From Cupriavidus taiwanensis (GTDB lineage: Bacteria; Pseudomonadota; Gammaproteobacteria; Burkholderiales; Burkholderiaceae), in NCBI RefSeq assembly GCF_900250115.1, contig NZ_LT984804.1, positions 1,379,301-1,443,300 of the forward strand: 64,000 nucleotides of DNA. Direction: 5' to 3'. A model generated the notes under the pieces. The model made no database searches, had not been told where the DNA came from, and saw only the letters and a program-made list of their open reading frames with translations. Both the position numbers and the translations under genes were made by a program. Within the stretch, counting starts at the first letter, position 1. The number at the start of each line of letters is the position of its first letter. This document shows positions 28,512-36,757 of the stretch, one piece after another.

Positions 28512-29822
28512 ATGGCAACGAACGAAGCGGACAGACAACTGCTGGCTTGGACAGGCGTCCAGTGGGGGCCGCTTCCTTATGAGTCGACGTTATCTTTACT
28601 GATGCGATGGGTTCAGCTAAATGACCTAAGCGAGGGCGACTTGACAGTGCTGCATGTCAAACGTTACTGGGGCAGGAGGAGGAAATGCTACTTTGATGCG
28701 TCCAATGTACTAGCCGCGGCACTGGAGAATGCTGGGGTCATTCTGCAGCGCCCGGTCGAGGAAGCGAGCGTCATGACCGGGCGCGCGGCCTGCCTCTTGG
28801 GTGCGTTGTTTTCGTCGATGCTGAGGATATGTCCGTTGTGTTTGGAGTGTGGCTACCACAGCTTTTGGTTTCAATGCGTTGCGCTTCCCTTGTGTCCGAT
28901 CCACGCGGTACCGTTGACGTCTCGTTGTCAAAATTGTGGTTGCGCACTACCAGGCGTGATTGATGCCTGCAACACGTCGAATCCCTATTACTGCAAACGT
29001 TGCCGATCGCCGATCTCCGGCGGGGAGTTTTTACCTCTCATGCATTGTGAATTCCGAGACCACGAAGCAGAACTTCACCGAAGGTTCGAGAGCCTATTGG
29101 CCTGGGCAAACAGCCTACATCTGGCTCATGCTGACGTTGGGTCTGCGTATGCAGAGATTTGCAGCTATTGGGAGAGGCGCGAAGCGCTTGCCTACGCGCT
29201 ATGCGCTCGTCTTTCGGCTTCCCTCCCGCCAAGCCTTGAGAGCTCTAAGCACTATGTATCGATACTCAGTTGGTGTTTGCGCCGAGATGGGACACTATTG
29301 TTTCAATCAAGGCGTCGGAGGGATGAGCGGCGGTACGTCGATCTCGTGTATCGGGCTACGCTACGAATGCTGGCGAAATGGCTGCTAGTACAAACGGCGC
29401 CTTGTACCGAGCGACACTGTTCAAGGGTGTGGCGGGACGGTAGACTGCTACGAATTGAATCGCAAGATCATCACGTTGCAGCTCTTCATGTTCTCCGCTA
29501 TTTTTTTGATGGAGGGCCGTCTTTGGGGAACTACTCATTGACGGACGATGTTCGTCATGTATGGGCGGAGAAGGGCGTGCAAGGTTTGCTCCGTAGTAGC
29601 CTTTGCCGATTATCTGTGCGGGCCGTGACGCTCTGCCTCTATGCGACCATCGTAAAAATCCTCAAGCGCGGAAAACCCATCGTGTTTGACAGCTTTCTGA
29701 TCGAAATCGTAGAAAATGCGTGTGTCGCGGATTTCGGGAGTGACGAGTACTGCCACGGATTTGTAGCCTTCGAAAGCGTGGCGGGCATGCCGATAAACCC
29801 GTTTCATCGGTTGTCATATTGA
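28512..29822 (+). CDS. tniQ: TniQ family target-selection protein
   Basis: TniQ/TnsD-family protein of 436 residues that chooses the insertion site. ATG 28512 is preferred; a GTG nine bases upstream is also in frame. The N-terminus LLAWTGVQWGPLPYESTLSL is the usual TniQ opening. A zinc-binding region is clear: CPLCLECGYH (C107, C110, C113), FQCVALPLCPIHAVPL (C128, H131), CQNCGC (C139, C142) and CKRC (C161, C164). The C-terminal ~250 residues show no match to a known DNA-binding domain, so the target cannot be predicted. No tnsE-like gene follows. Confidence 0.85.
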   Translation: MATNEADRQLLAWTGVQWGPLPYESTLSLLMRWVQLNDLSEGDLTVLHVKRYWGRRRKCYFDASNVLAAALENAGVILQRPVEEASVMTGRAACLLGALFSSMLRICPLCLECGYHSFWFQCVALPLCPIHAVPLTSRCQNCGCALPGVIDACNTSNPYYCKRCRSPISGGEFLPLMHCEFRDHEAELHRRFESLLAWANSLHLAHADVGSAYAEICSYWERREALAYALCARLSASLPPSLESSKHYVSILSWCLRRDGTLLFQSRRRRDERRYVDLVYRATLRMLAKWLLVQTAPCTERHCSRVWRDGRLLRIESQDHHVAALHVLRYFFDGGPSLGNYSLTDDVRHVWAEKGVQGLLRSSLCRLSVRAVTLCLYATIVKILKRGKPIVFDSFLIEIVENACVADFGSDEYCHGFVAFESVAGMPINPFHRLSY

Positions 29823-29844
29823 GGAATGGTGGTCTAGATTCCTC
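29821..29844 (+). terminator. Inverted repeat directly after tniQ
   Basis: GAGGAAT / ATTCCTC with a 10-base loop begins inside the tniQ stop codon. It has no T-run and is offered as a weak transcription-end candidate. Confidence 0.3.
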
Positions 29845-30290
29845 AGATAAAATGATAGAAAGACAACTGGGAATCGACGAAGAGGTGCCACGGAAGTACA
29901 AGGACAAAAAATGCCGCCGCTTGGGCGACACAGTTGCGCCAGTGCACTCTCGTGCTGCGCAACACATCGCCGAAGGGTCAAACCACACTCCATTGATAAG
30001 GTGCGCTGATCTCGCCCTGGAGCGCTGTCGCCCACGCTCAACTGTCCGCAGCCGTCACATCCAACAGAATATGTTGCCTGCGACATCCCCGCCTTCCAAG
30101 CGCGCATGCGCAATATGCGCGCTGACAAGCGGGTAGTGTGCCGCGACCTGCGGCCACCCTGGTTACCAGGGTCTCCAAAACCGGCTGCAGCACAGGACGC
30201 AAGTTGCCCGGCGACAGTGAATGCTCGGGGCGGGGGCGCCACGCGAATGGGGCTGTGCAGAGGACGAGCGGCCGCGGAACCGTGCGCGAC
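29823..30290. other. Gene-free stretch between tniQ and catabolic region
   Basis: 468 bp with no supported gene. G+C rises towards the host level near 30150, so the edge of the low-GC island is about there. I see several GGGCGACA-like motifs in both orientations (29923, 30027-30034) but cannot show that they are transposase-binding sites. Confidence 0.4.
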
Positions 30291-30803
30291 TCATACCTGG
30301 CGCGATCGGCGCGCGGCGCCGACCAGCCCGTCTAGCCAATCCTGATGGCCGTTGAGCATCGGGTTCGGCCGGGTCTTGGCAAGGACTGTCGCCGGCTTGC
30401 CCTTCTGCACTTCCTGAGTCAGGATGCGCACCCGTCCGCCGGACAGATCCTCGACGAGCCAAGCGTGGTGTACATCGAGGTGCTCCTCGCCATCGCCCGC
30501 CCAGCCGTGCCACGCCACGCGCCCGGGCATGCCCAGCGCTGGCTCGACGTACTCGGTGACCTGCGCTTCCACCGGAAAGCCGAAAGTGCTGAAGGCGAAG
30601 CGACGGCCGGCGAATAGCGCCGGGCCTTCACCGTCGTGAAAGACGATGTCCGCCGAGTTCTCGTAGTAGTCGGGCCAGCGCTGGGCTTCGCTGAGCCACG
30701 GCCATACTTCGAGCGCACTCAGGCCGTCGACGATGACTTCATTGGAAACGAAATTTTCGGTGGTACCGGGCAGATAGTCGTCCGGCCAGAGGATTGCGTG
30801 CAT
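30291..30803 (-). CDS. SRPBCC-fold protein of unknown function
   Basis: Protein of 170 residues starting at MHAILWPDDYLPG after CGGAG; a longer frame upstream lacks support. The pattern fits the START/SRPBCC (polyketide-cyclase-like) fold: an opening strand, the EVWPWLSEAQRWPDYYENSA helix region, FGFPVEAQVTEYVEP, RVAWHGWAGDG, and a long C-terminal helix NGHQDWLDGLVGAA. Members bind hydrophobic ligands in a deep pocket. It lies 106 bp downstream of a LysR gene on the same strand, near an aromatic catabolic operon, and may bind an aromatic intermediate. Confidence 0.7.
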   Translation of the reverse strand: MHAILWPDDYLPGTTENFVSNEVIVDGLSALEVWPWLSEAQRWPDYYENSADIVFHDGEGPALFAGRRFAFSTFGFPVEAQVTEYVEPALGMPGRVAWHGWAGDGEEHLDVHHAWLVEDLSGGRVRILTQEVQKGKPATVLAKTRPNPMLNGHQDWLDGLVGAARRSRQV

Positions 30804-30909
30804 ATGGGACTCCGTGGCGTGAGAGAAGCCGGCGCAACCGCAGTAGATTGTTCTGCGCGCCGTGAATTGATGTTCCATGATGGCGAGGCGCAAGACATAA
30901 ATCCAATCC

Positions 30910-31869
30910 TCAGTTTTTATGTGTTACATCAAAACTGGTGATATCAGACGCATAGTCCGACCTAAGGCGGGTGTCACCGCAGGTCTCCACCAACAGTTCC
31001 CGCAGCCAGCGGTGCGCGGGCTCGCGATGCGTCCGTTCATGCCAGACCGCGGTCTTAGTGAAGCCGGGAATCGCCACGGGAGGGTTGAAGACAGCGAGCC
31101 CGTCCAGTCCTCGCACCAATCGAGCAGGCAGTACGGCGACCATGTCGCTGGCGCGCAGCAGTTCCGGCAGTATGAGGAAGTTCTGCACCGATAGCATGAC
31201 CCGGCGCGCCTTCCCGATCGTCTCCAGCGCGGCGTCTGTCACACCGCGGAAGCGGTTGCCACTGTAGGACACCAGCGCATGATCGAGTTCACAAAACTTC
31301 CTGAGCGTGAGGCGACGGCCTTGCGCGGCGGGATGGTCGGCGCGCATGACGCAAACGTAGCGCTCGTCGAACAGTCGGCGGGCATACAGGTCCGGCGGCG
31401 AGGTCTCGGGCGTGAGCAGTGCGAGGTCGACTTCGCTGTGTTCAAGCTGGCTCTGGACCCGCGCCTCTTCGACTGCGACCAGCGACACCCGCATGTGCGG
31501 CGCACGCTGGCGCAGCGCCGTCACGAAGGGCGCTGCGATAGCGCGCGCGGCGTAGTCTGTGGCGGCGATGGTAAAGGTGAGTGTCGCGCTGGATGGTTCG
31601 AACACCGCCGGTTGCAGCAGCGCGCTGATTTGTCCCATCACCTGCCGCAGCGGCTCCGCCAGCGCCAGCGCCCGCCGAGTGGGCACAATGCCGCGCCGGG
31701 CGCGGGCGAAAAGCGGATCCCCGAAGGTGCCGCGCAGGCGGACCAGCATCGCGCTCATAGCCGGCTGCGTGACGCCTAGGCGCGCAGCCGCGCGGGTGAC
31801 GTTCTGTTCATCGAGCAGTGCATCGAGCGCCTTGAGCAGATTAAGGTCGAGGGTCTTCAAGTCTTTCAT
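30910..31869 (-). CDS. LysR-type regulator (NodD/NagR-like subgroup)
   Basis: LysR regulator of 319 residues starting at MKDLKTLDLNLLKALDALLD, the opening typical of the subgroup that includes NodD, NahR and LinR. The helix-turn-helix VTRAAARLGVTQPAMSAMLV is at about 26-45. The effector domain has the FTIAATDYAARAIAAPF core. NahR-type members respond to aromatic acids, so control of a nearby aromatic pathway is likely, but the closest operon start (33190) has its own TetR-type gene. Confidence 0.87.
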   Translation of the reverse strand: MKDLKTLDLNLLKALDALLDEQNVTRAAARLGVTQPAMSAMLVRLRGTFGDPLFARARRGIVPTRRALALAEPLRQVMGQISALLQPAVFEPSSATLTFTIAATDYAARAIAAPFVTALRQRAPHMRVSLVAVEEARVQSQLEHSEVDLALLTPETSPPDLYARRLFDERYVCVMRADHPAAQGRRLTLRKFCELDHALVSYSGNRFRGVTDAALETIGKARRVMLSVQNFLILPELLRASDMVAVLPARLVRGLDGLAVFNPPVAIPGFTKTAVWHERTHREPAHRWLRELLVETCGDTRLRSDYASDITSFDVTHKN

Positions 31870-32374
31870 TTGCGAGAAGAGAGAGACTGGTGTGGAGGAC
31901 GGAGGCAGTCTGCATTGTGCCAGGGGCACGTTTCTCGACGCCGGGCAGTTCCCGGCTTCATCTCCATACCGACGCGTTGTGCATTGGAAACCTCGGTCAA
32001 TAGCTACGCTGTCCGGAGGGCGGTCATGCTATGGAACTTCCCGGTTGGAGCTGACGCGCTTCACCGTCCCGGCTGTTACCGCCGGCAACGGCGTTCGCCC
32101 TGGCCCTTGAACACTTGTCCGTCGACACTGGTTTGCAGAAGAACGTCCAGGACGTGCGGCTCTGCCAGTGGTAATGAGCGCGGCCGTTAGGACGCGAGTT
32201 GTCCTATGGCGCTGTGTCACGCGCCCTGGGGCGGCATTTTGTTGCACTCGTTGGCTTCGCGATGGCCAATGTCGTTTCAGATTCCGTCATTGCAGACTAG
32301 AGTTCAATGCCTCCCAATGGTCTGAGCCAGTCATCTCAATCTTGAACCCTTCCCTTAGCACGTGATGCTGCCTA
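31870..32374. other. Intergenic stretch between LysR and TetR genes
   Basis: 505 bp with no supported gene or repeat; upstream region of the minus-strand LysR gene and downstream region of the minus-strand TetR gene. Confidence 0.4.
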
Positions 32375-33091
32375 CTACCCTACAAGGGTGTTTGCACGGA
32401 TCGTTGCTCTTGCTACGAGCGAATCCTCCGGTATGGCAACAGGTTGCAGCGGCTCGAAGGCAATGCGCTGCGCGTCCATTTGCGCCACCCCAAGCGCCCG
32501 CAGCAGCGTCGCGACGACCCACTCCGGATAGTCCTCGGCCGCACCGCCGGCCTCCAGCCGGGCGATCGCCATCAGCGCCTGCCCGCCGATCAAGTCGACT
32601 GCCACTTCCATTGGCATCCGCTGAAAGCGCCCAGAGGCAAAGCCCGCTTCCAAGTGTTGCGGCACGTATTCGTAGATCAAGTTATTCGGGCTTGCCAAGT
32701 GCAAGCCTGTCTGCACGACAAAGCTCGCGAACAATGGAAACGCGCGCGCCTTGTATAGGTAGAGCCGCACGCCCATCGCGATGCGCTCCGCTGGGTCTTC
32801 GTACTGGCTGACGGTGCGTTCAATTGCATCAATTAGTTCATTACTGAGCTCCTCTGCCACGGCCAGCAGCAGTTCTTCATTGGTCCGGAAGTAGTTGTAG
32901 AAGGTGCCCTGTGAGACACCTGCTGTTGCGATCACATCTTGGATCACACTTGCACCGACGCCTTTCTCGGCAAATATCGCCAAGGCGGTTTCTGCCAAGC
33001 GCGCCCGCATGCGCTCGCGCCGCTCTGCAGCGACGCGGGTCCGATGGTCAGTCTTGCTTGCCTCGCTCATAACTTTTTGCGCAGTTGTCAT
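32375..33091 (-). CDS. TetR-family regulator divergent from meta-cleavage operon
   Basis: TetR-type repressor of 238 residues; an in-frame ATG at 33070 is an alternative start. The N-terminal helix-turn-helix is clear (RLAETALAIFAEKGVGASVI, then DVIATAGVSQGTFYNYFRTN). The C-terminal ligand domain is less conserved. It is divergent from the hydrolase gene, with only 98 bp between the starts, and a perfect inverted repeat lies in that gap, so it very likely represses the operon until a pathway compound binds. Confidence 0.88.
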   Translation of the reverse strand: MTTAQKVMSEASKTDHRTRVAAERRERMRARLAETALAIFAEKGVGASVIQDVIATAGVSQGTFYNYFRTNEELLLAVAEELSNELIDAIERTVSQYEDPAERIAMGVRLYLYKARAFPLFASFVVQTGLHLASPNNLIYEYVPQHLEAGFASGRFQRMPMEVAVDLIGGQALMAIARLEAGGAAEDYPEWVVATLLRALGVAQMDAQRIAFEPLQPVAIPEDSLVARATIRANTLVG

Positions 33092-33132
33092 TCACGGCAA
33101 TTCTAACCCCACCCCTAGGGAAAACGAGAGTC

Positions 33133-33147
33133 TTGTCATAATGACAA
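33133..33147. promoter_or_regulatory. Putative TetR operator between divergent genes
   Basis: TTGTCAT-A-ATGACAA is a perfect 7-bp inverted repeat around one base. It sits 42 bases from both the TetR start and the operon start, as expected for a TetR-family operator that controls both directions. Confidence 0.6.
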
Positions 33148-33189
33148 TGTACTCAGTATGATTGGCGCAGTCCAACAGAGGAGCCCGCG

Positions 33190-34065
33190 ATGAATCTTGC
33201 CGACCTGCAGATTTCATTAGCCAGCAGTACCGTCCGTATAAGCGGCAGAAACATCTTCTATGCTGAGGCGGGTGCCGGCGCGCCGTTGATGATGCTGCAT
33301 GGTGGTGGTCCCGGGGCTTCCGGGGTACCGAACTACGAGCGCAATATTGCGGAGCTGGCACGCTATTTCCGCGTGATCATTCCCGACATGCCGGGCTACG
33401 GTCGCTCAACCAAGGGCCTGAGCCGCTCCGATCCATTCGGCGACTGTGCCGAGGCCATGCTCGGCCTACTCGATTACCTAGAGATCGACCGCGCATGCGT
33501 GGTCGGCAACTCACTGGGCGGGGCATGCGCCTTGCGCATGGCGCTAGACCGCCCACGTCGCGTCGCCGGCCTGGTGCTGATGGGGCCGGGCGGGATTGAT
33601 ACCACGCGCAGCCTGCCGACGGCGGGGCTGAAGTGCCTGCTCGACTACTATGGCGGCGCAGGCCCGAGCAAGGATAAGCTCACCACCTTTATCCGCCAGT
33701 ACCTGGTGTACGACGGCGCGCGGGTGCCGCAGTCAGTGATCGACGGGCGCTTCCAGGCCAGCTTGGACCCGGAGGTCGTAGCCTACCCGCCCCTGGTGCG
33801 GCCCAAGGGCTTGCCGAAGTTCCGGCTAATCGACTTCACGCGGGACCCGCGCCTGTCCAAGCTGCAGACCCCGACGCTGGTGCTGTGGGGCACCGAAGAT
33901 CTCGTCAACCGGCCCAGCGGCGCGCAGTCCCTGCAGAAGCGCATGCCGAACTGCGACGCCTACTTGTTCAGCCGCACCGGTCATTGGGTGCAATGGGAGC
34001 GCGCGGAGGAATTCAATGCTGCGGTAACGGCGTTCACTCGCAAGCAGATGGAGACCGTGCAATGA
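33190..34065 (+). CDS. Alpha/beta hydrolase, meta-cleavage product (C-C) hydrolase type
   Basis: Serine hydrolase of 291 residues of the MhpC/BphD type, which cleaves a C-C bond in the ring-opened 2-hydroxy-6-oxo-dienoate. Visible: oxyanion motif HGGGPGASG (37-45), nucleophile S108 in VVGNSLGGA, acid D237 in WGTEDLVNRP, and H265 in TGHWVQWE. It is the first gene of the operon and overlaps the next gene by ATGA. Sequence and neighbours fit the meta-pathway; the exact dienoate is unknown. Confidence 0.88.
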   Translation: MNLADLQISLASSTVRISGRNIFYAEAGAGAPLMMLHGGGPGASGVPNYERNIAELARYFRVIIPDMPGYGRSTKGLSRSDPFGDCAEAMLGLLDYLEIDRACVVGNSLGGACALRMALDRPRRVAGLVLMGPGGIDTTRSLPTAGLKCLLDYYGGAGPSKDKLTTFIRQYLVYDGARVPQSVIDGRFQASLDPEVVAYPPLVRPKGLPKFRLIDFTRDPRLSKLQTPTLVLWGTEDLVNRPSGAQSLQKRMPNCDAYLFSRTGHWVQWERAEEFNAAVTAFTRKQMETVQ

Positions 34066-35771
34066 GTGCCGCTGCATCCATTATTGTCGTGGGCGCTGGC
34101 CCGGTGGGTATGTGCGCCGCGATCGAAGCGGCGCGCCGCGGCATCGATGTGCTGGTCGTCGACGCCAAGTCTGCCGACAAGCCGGCCGATGCCAAGTGCA
34201 ATACCGTGGCGTCGCGCACGCTCGAGACCCTGCGCCGGTTCGGTATTGCCGACCAGGTTCGCGCGGCGGGGCTGCCGGACGACTACACCACGGACGTCAT
34301 CTATGCGACCAGCCTGGCCGGTCCGGAACTCACGCGCATCGAACTGCCGTCGCGCAATGAGCGCGCTGCGCAGCGTTTCCCTAAGGGCTTTCCTGATGCG
34401 CACTGGCGCACGCCCGAGCCCTTCGTGCGGGTCAGCCAGTTGTACTCGAATCCGATCATCGCGCGCTGCATGCATGCGACGCCGGGCGTCACGGTGCGCT
34501 ATGAGACGGAAGTCATTGGCTACACGCAGGACGACGGCGGTGTCGCCGTGCGGCTGCGGCACCGAGACGGCAGCGAGAGCAGCGTGCGCGGCCGGTATGT
34601 CATTGCCGCCGACGGGGGCCGCAGCGTGGTGCGCCAGGGCATGGGCGTGCGGCTGCAAGGCGATGCCGAGCTGGCGCATATGCGTTCCACGCTGATCCGC
34701 GCGCCGGGCGTGCGCAAGTTGTTCGGCGATCGCCGGCCGGCATGGATGAGCTGGATCGTGAACCACAAGGTGCGCGGCGTCGTCGTCGCCATCGATGGCG
34801 AGGATACGTGGCTGCTGCACCGCCAGTTGCCTGCCGGCGAGCGGGACTTTAATGCGTTGGACCTGCACGAGTCGATCCGCGACCTGCTCGGCGTGGAAGC
34901 AAGTTTTTCGTATGAGGTGCTGCACCACGAGGACTGGGTGGGCCGGCGGCTGGTGTCGTCGACATTCCGTGACCGCCGCGTATTCCTCGCCGGCGATGCG
35001 GCTCACCTTTGGGTGCCGTTCGCAGGCTATGGCATGAACGCCGGTATCGCCGACGGCGTCAATATCGCCTGGCTGCTCGCCAACGTGCTGCAGGGCTGGG
35101 CCGATCCGGCGATGCTCGACGCGTATGAGGCCGAACGCCAGCCCATTACCGAGCAGGTCTCCCGGCATGCGATGCAGAGCATGCTCGACACCATCGATGC
35201 GCTGGGGCAGGGAACCGCTCCCAAGGCTTTGTCGTCGCGCTACAACCCGGCCGGCATCGCCATGCGCAAGGTGATGGGGGCGAAGCTGTACAAGCTCAAC
35301 GTCCCGCAATTCGCGCCGGAAGGGCTCAACTTTGGCTATTACTACGAGGGCTCGCCCATCATCGCGTATGACGGGGAACCGGCGCCGCAGTACACCATGG
35401 GCGGCGTTACGCCATCCACCGTGCCCGGTTGCCGCATGCCCCATTTCTGGACGGAGAGCGGCGAGTCGGTCTACGACTTGCTGGGTCCAGTCTACACGCT
35501 GCTGCGCTTCGATGCCTCGGTGGATGTCAACGGACTGCTCCAAGCCGCGACAGCCGCGCGCATGCCGATCAAGGTGGTGGACGTGACGACCGTCAGCGGC
35601 GACCCGGTCTTCCGCCATCGGCTTCTGATCGTGCGCGAAGACCAGCACGTCGCCTGGCGCGGCGACACGGCGCCGGCAGACCCCGGTGCGCTGGTCGAGC
35701 TGCTTTGCGGCAGGGCTGGTGCGCGGGCCGCGCAAGCACGGCATCGCAAGCAAGAGGGCCTGGCCGCATGA
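34062..35771 (+). CDS. FAD-dependent aromatic monooxygenase (class A flavoprotein hydroxylase)
   Basis: Flavoprotein of 569 residues that should hydroxylate a phenolic ring using NAD(P)H. The start is the ATG overlapping the hydrolase stop (ATGA); a long upstream extension of the frame is a shadow. FAD-binding motif IIVVGAGPVGMCAAIEAARR is at the N-terminus, the second flavin motif RRVFLAGDAAHLWVPFAGYG is central, and GMNAGIADGVNIAWLL follows. The ~150-residue C-terminus is a thioredoxin-like fold as in phenol hydroxylases. Two such enzymes in one operon suggest two successive hydroxylations, or two entry substrates. Confidence 0.88.
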   Translation: MSAAASIIVVGAGPVGMCAAIEAARRGIDVLVVDAKSADKPADAKCNTVASRTLETLRRFGIADQVRAAGLPDDYTTDVIYATSLAGPELTRIELPSRNERAAQRFPKGFPDAHWRTPEPFVRVSQLYSNPIIARCMHATPGVTVRYETEVIGYTQDDGGVAVRLRHRDGSESSVRGRYVIAADGGRSVVRQGMGVRLQGDAELAHMRSTLIRAPGVRKLFGDRRPAWMSWIVNHKVRGVVVAIDGEDTWLLHRQLPAGERDFNALDLHESIRDLLGVEASFSYEVLHHEDWVGRRLVSSTFRDRRVFLAGDAAHLWVPFAGYGMNAGIADGVNIAWLLANVLQGWADPAMLDAYEAERQPITEQVSRHAMQSMLDTIDALGQGTAPKALSSRYNPAGIAMRKVMGAKLYKLNVPQFAPEGLNFGYYYEGSPIIAYDGEPAPQYTMGGVTPSTVPGCRMPHFWTESGESVYDLLGPVYTLLRFDASVDVNGLLQAATAARMPIKVVDVTTVSGDPVFRHRLLIVREDQHVAWRGDTAPADPGALVELLCGRAGARAAQARHRKQEGLAA

Positions 35772-36757
35772 AGACGACCCTGTTTGGCAGCGTGCGGCTT
35801 GGCTATGTGATGGTTGAATCCAGCCGGCTGGCGGAGTGGAAGCGCTTTGCCGCCGACGGATTGGGGCTGCACGTCGATGAGGTTTCGACTGACACGCTGG
35901 CTTTGCGTGTGGACGATCGCAACCGCCGTCTGGTGGTGCAGCGTGGCTCGGCGGAGGACGTCGTGGCTCTCGGTTGGGAGCTGGACGACGACGCGGCGCT
36001 GCGCCTTGCGCTGGAGCGCCTGCGCGAGATCGGCATCTCGCCCCAGCTTCACCGCGGCGGCGAGGCCGGGGCGCGCGGTGTTTCGGAGTACTGGTCGTTC
36101 ACCGGACCCAAGCGCACTTCGGTCGAACTCTTCACCACGCCGCTCAAGACCGGGCGCCCGCTACTGATGAAGGCGAGCGGTTTTCTCACCGGTGCCGGCG
36201 GCCTGGGCCACGTCGCCATCACCACGCGCGAGCCGGAGGCGATGCAGCGCTTCTGGCAGCGTATCTTCGATGCACGGGTCTCCGACTACATCGAGGATCG
36301 CCTGAGCGGCATCGATCTCGATTTCACGTTCTTGCGGCTGAACGAGCGGCACCATTCGGTAGCGATCGCCTTCACCCGCGGTGTGCGGCTCAACCCGCTG
36401 CGTACCAGCATCCATCACCTGAACCTGCAGGCAGCGAACCTGGAGGACGTGACGGAGGGCTATCGCCGTTGCCGCAAACTGGGCTACCCGATTGCCAATG
36501 CGATCGGCCAACATTCCAACGATCGCGAACTGTCGTTCTATGTGGAGACACCCAGTGGCTTCGAAATCGAACTCGGCTGGAACCCCATCGTCGTGACTGA
36601 AGAGGCGGAGCGGCAGTGGTTCCAGCAGAGTTATCGCGGTATCAGCCTATGGGGACACTACCCCGAAAACCTTACGCTTGGCCTGTCGGCACGCCGATTC
36701 GGGCGTGGCCTGCTATCGCTCGCACGCCGTGAGTTTACCGTTGGGGCGAAACCATGA
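35768..36757 (+). CDS. Extradiol ring-cleavage dioxygenase (VOC type I)
   Basis: Two-domain vicinal-oxygen-chelate dioxygenase of 329 residues that opens a catechol ring meta to the hydroxyls. It starts at an ATGA overlap. The C-terminal catalytic domain has the iron ligands H148 (GGLGHVAITT), H216 or H217 (TSIHHLNLQ) and E268 (SGFEIELGW), together with the active-site H196 and the conserved QHSNDRELSFYVETPSGF segment known from BphC-type enzymes. The N-terminal domain is the usual non-catalytic VOC repeat. The substrate is presumably the catechol made by the monooxygenase(s). Confidence 0.9.
   Translation: MKTTLFGSVRLGYVMVESSRLAEWKRFAADGLGLHVDEVSTDTLALRVDDRNRRLVVQRGSAEDVVALGWELDDDAALRLALERLREIGISPQLHRGGEAGARGVSEYWSFTGPKRTSVELFTTPLKTGRPLLMKASGFLTGAGGLGHVAITTREPEAMQRFWQRIFDARVSDYIEDRLSGIDLDFTFLRLNERHHSVAIAFTRGVRLNPLRTSIHHLNLQAANLEDVTEGYRRCRKLGYPIANAIGQHSNDRELSFYVETPSGFEIELGWNPIVVTEEAERQWFQQSYRGISLWGHYPENLTLGLSARRFGRGLLSLARREFTVGAKP

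Larger units (their letters stand above)
24927..29822 (+). mobile_element. Tn7/Tn5053-like transposition operon (ends not located)
   Basis: Four overlapping or adjacent genes in the order TnsA-position protein, DDE transposase (TnsB/TniA), AAA+ ATPase (TnsC/TniB) and TniQ. The first two overlap by ATGA, the second and third overlap by 11 bases, and the fourth begins 15 bases after the third. The DNA is visibly less G+C-rich than the flanks. In this family the operon usually lies near one end and cargo lies beyond TniQ, so the catabolic genes from 30291 on might be cargo; this is not shown. Confidence 0.75.

Noticed and set aside
23654..30136. Near-identical 13-mers (GATAAGCGGGTAG at 23654, GACAAGCGGGTAG at 30124) on both sides of the transposition operon
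   Set aside because: They are direct rather than inverted, too short to be significant, and longer than the 5-bp target duplication of this family; noted only as a possible clue to boundaries.
33981..35753. 590-residue minus-strand frame opposite the first FAD monooxygenase
   Set aside because: Antisense shadow without domain motifs; the plus-strand protein has intact flavin motifs and coupled start.
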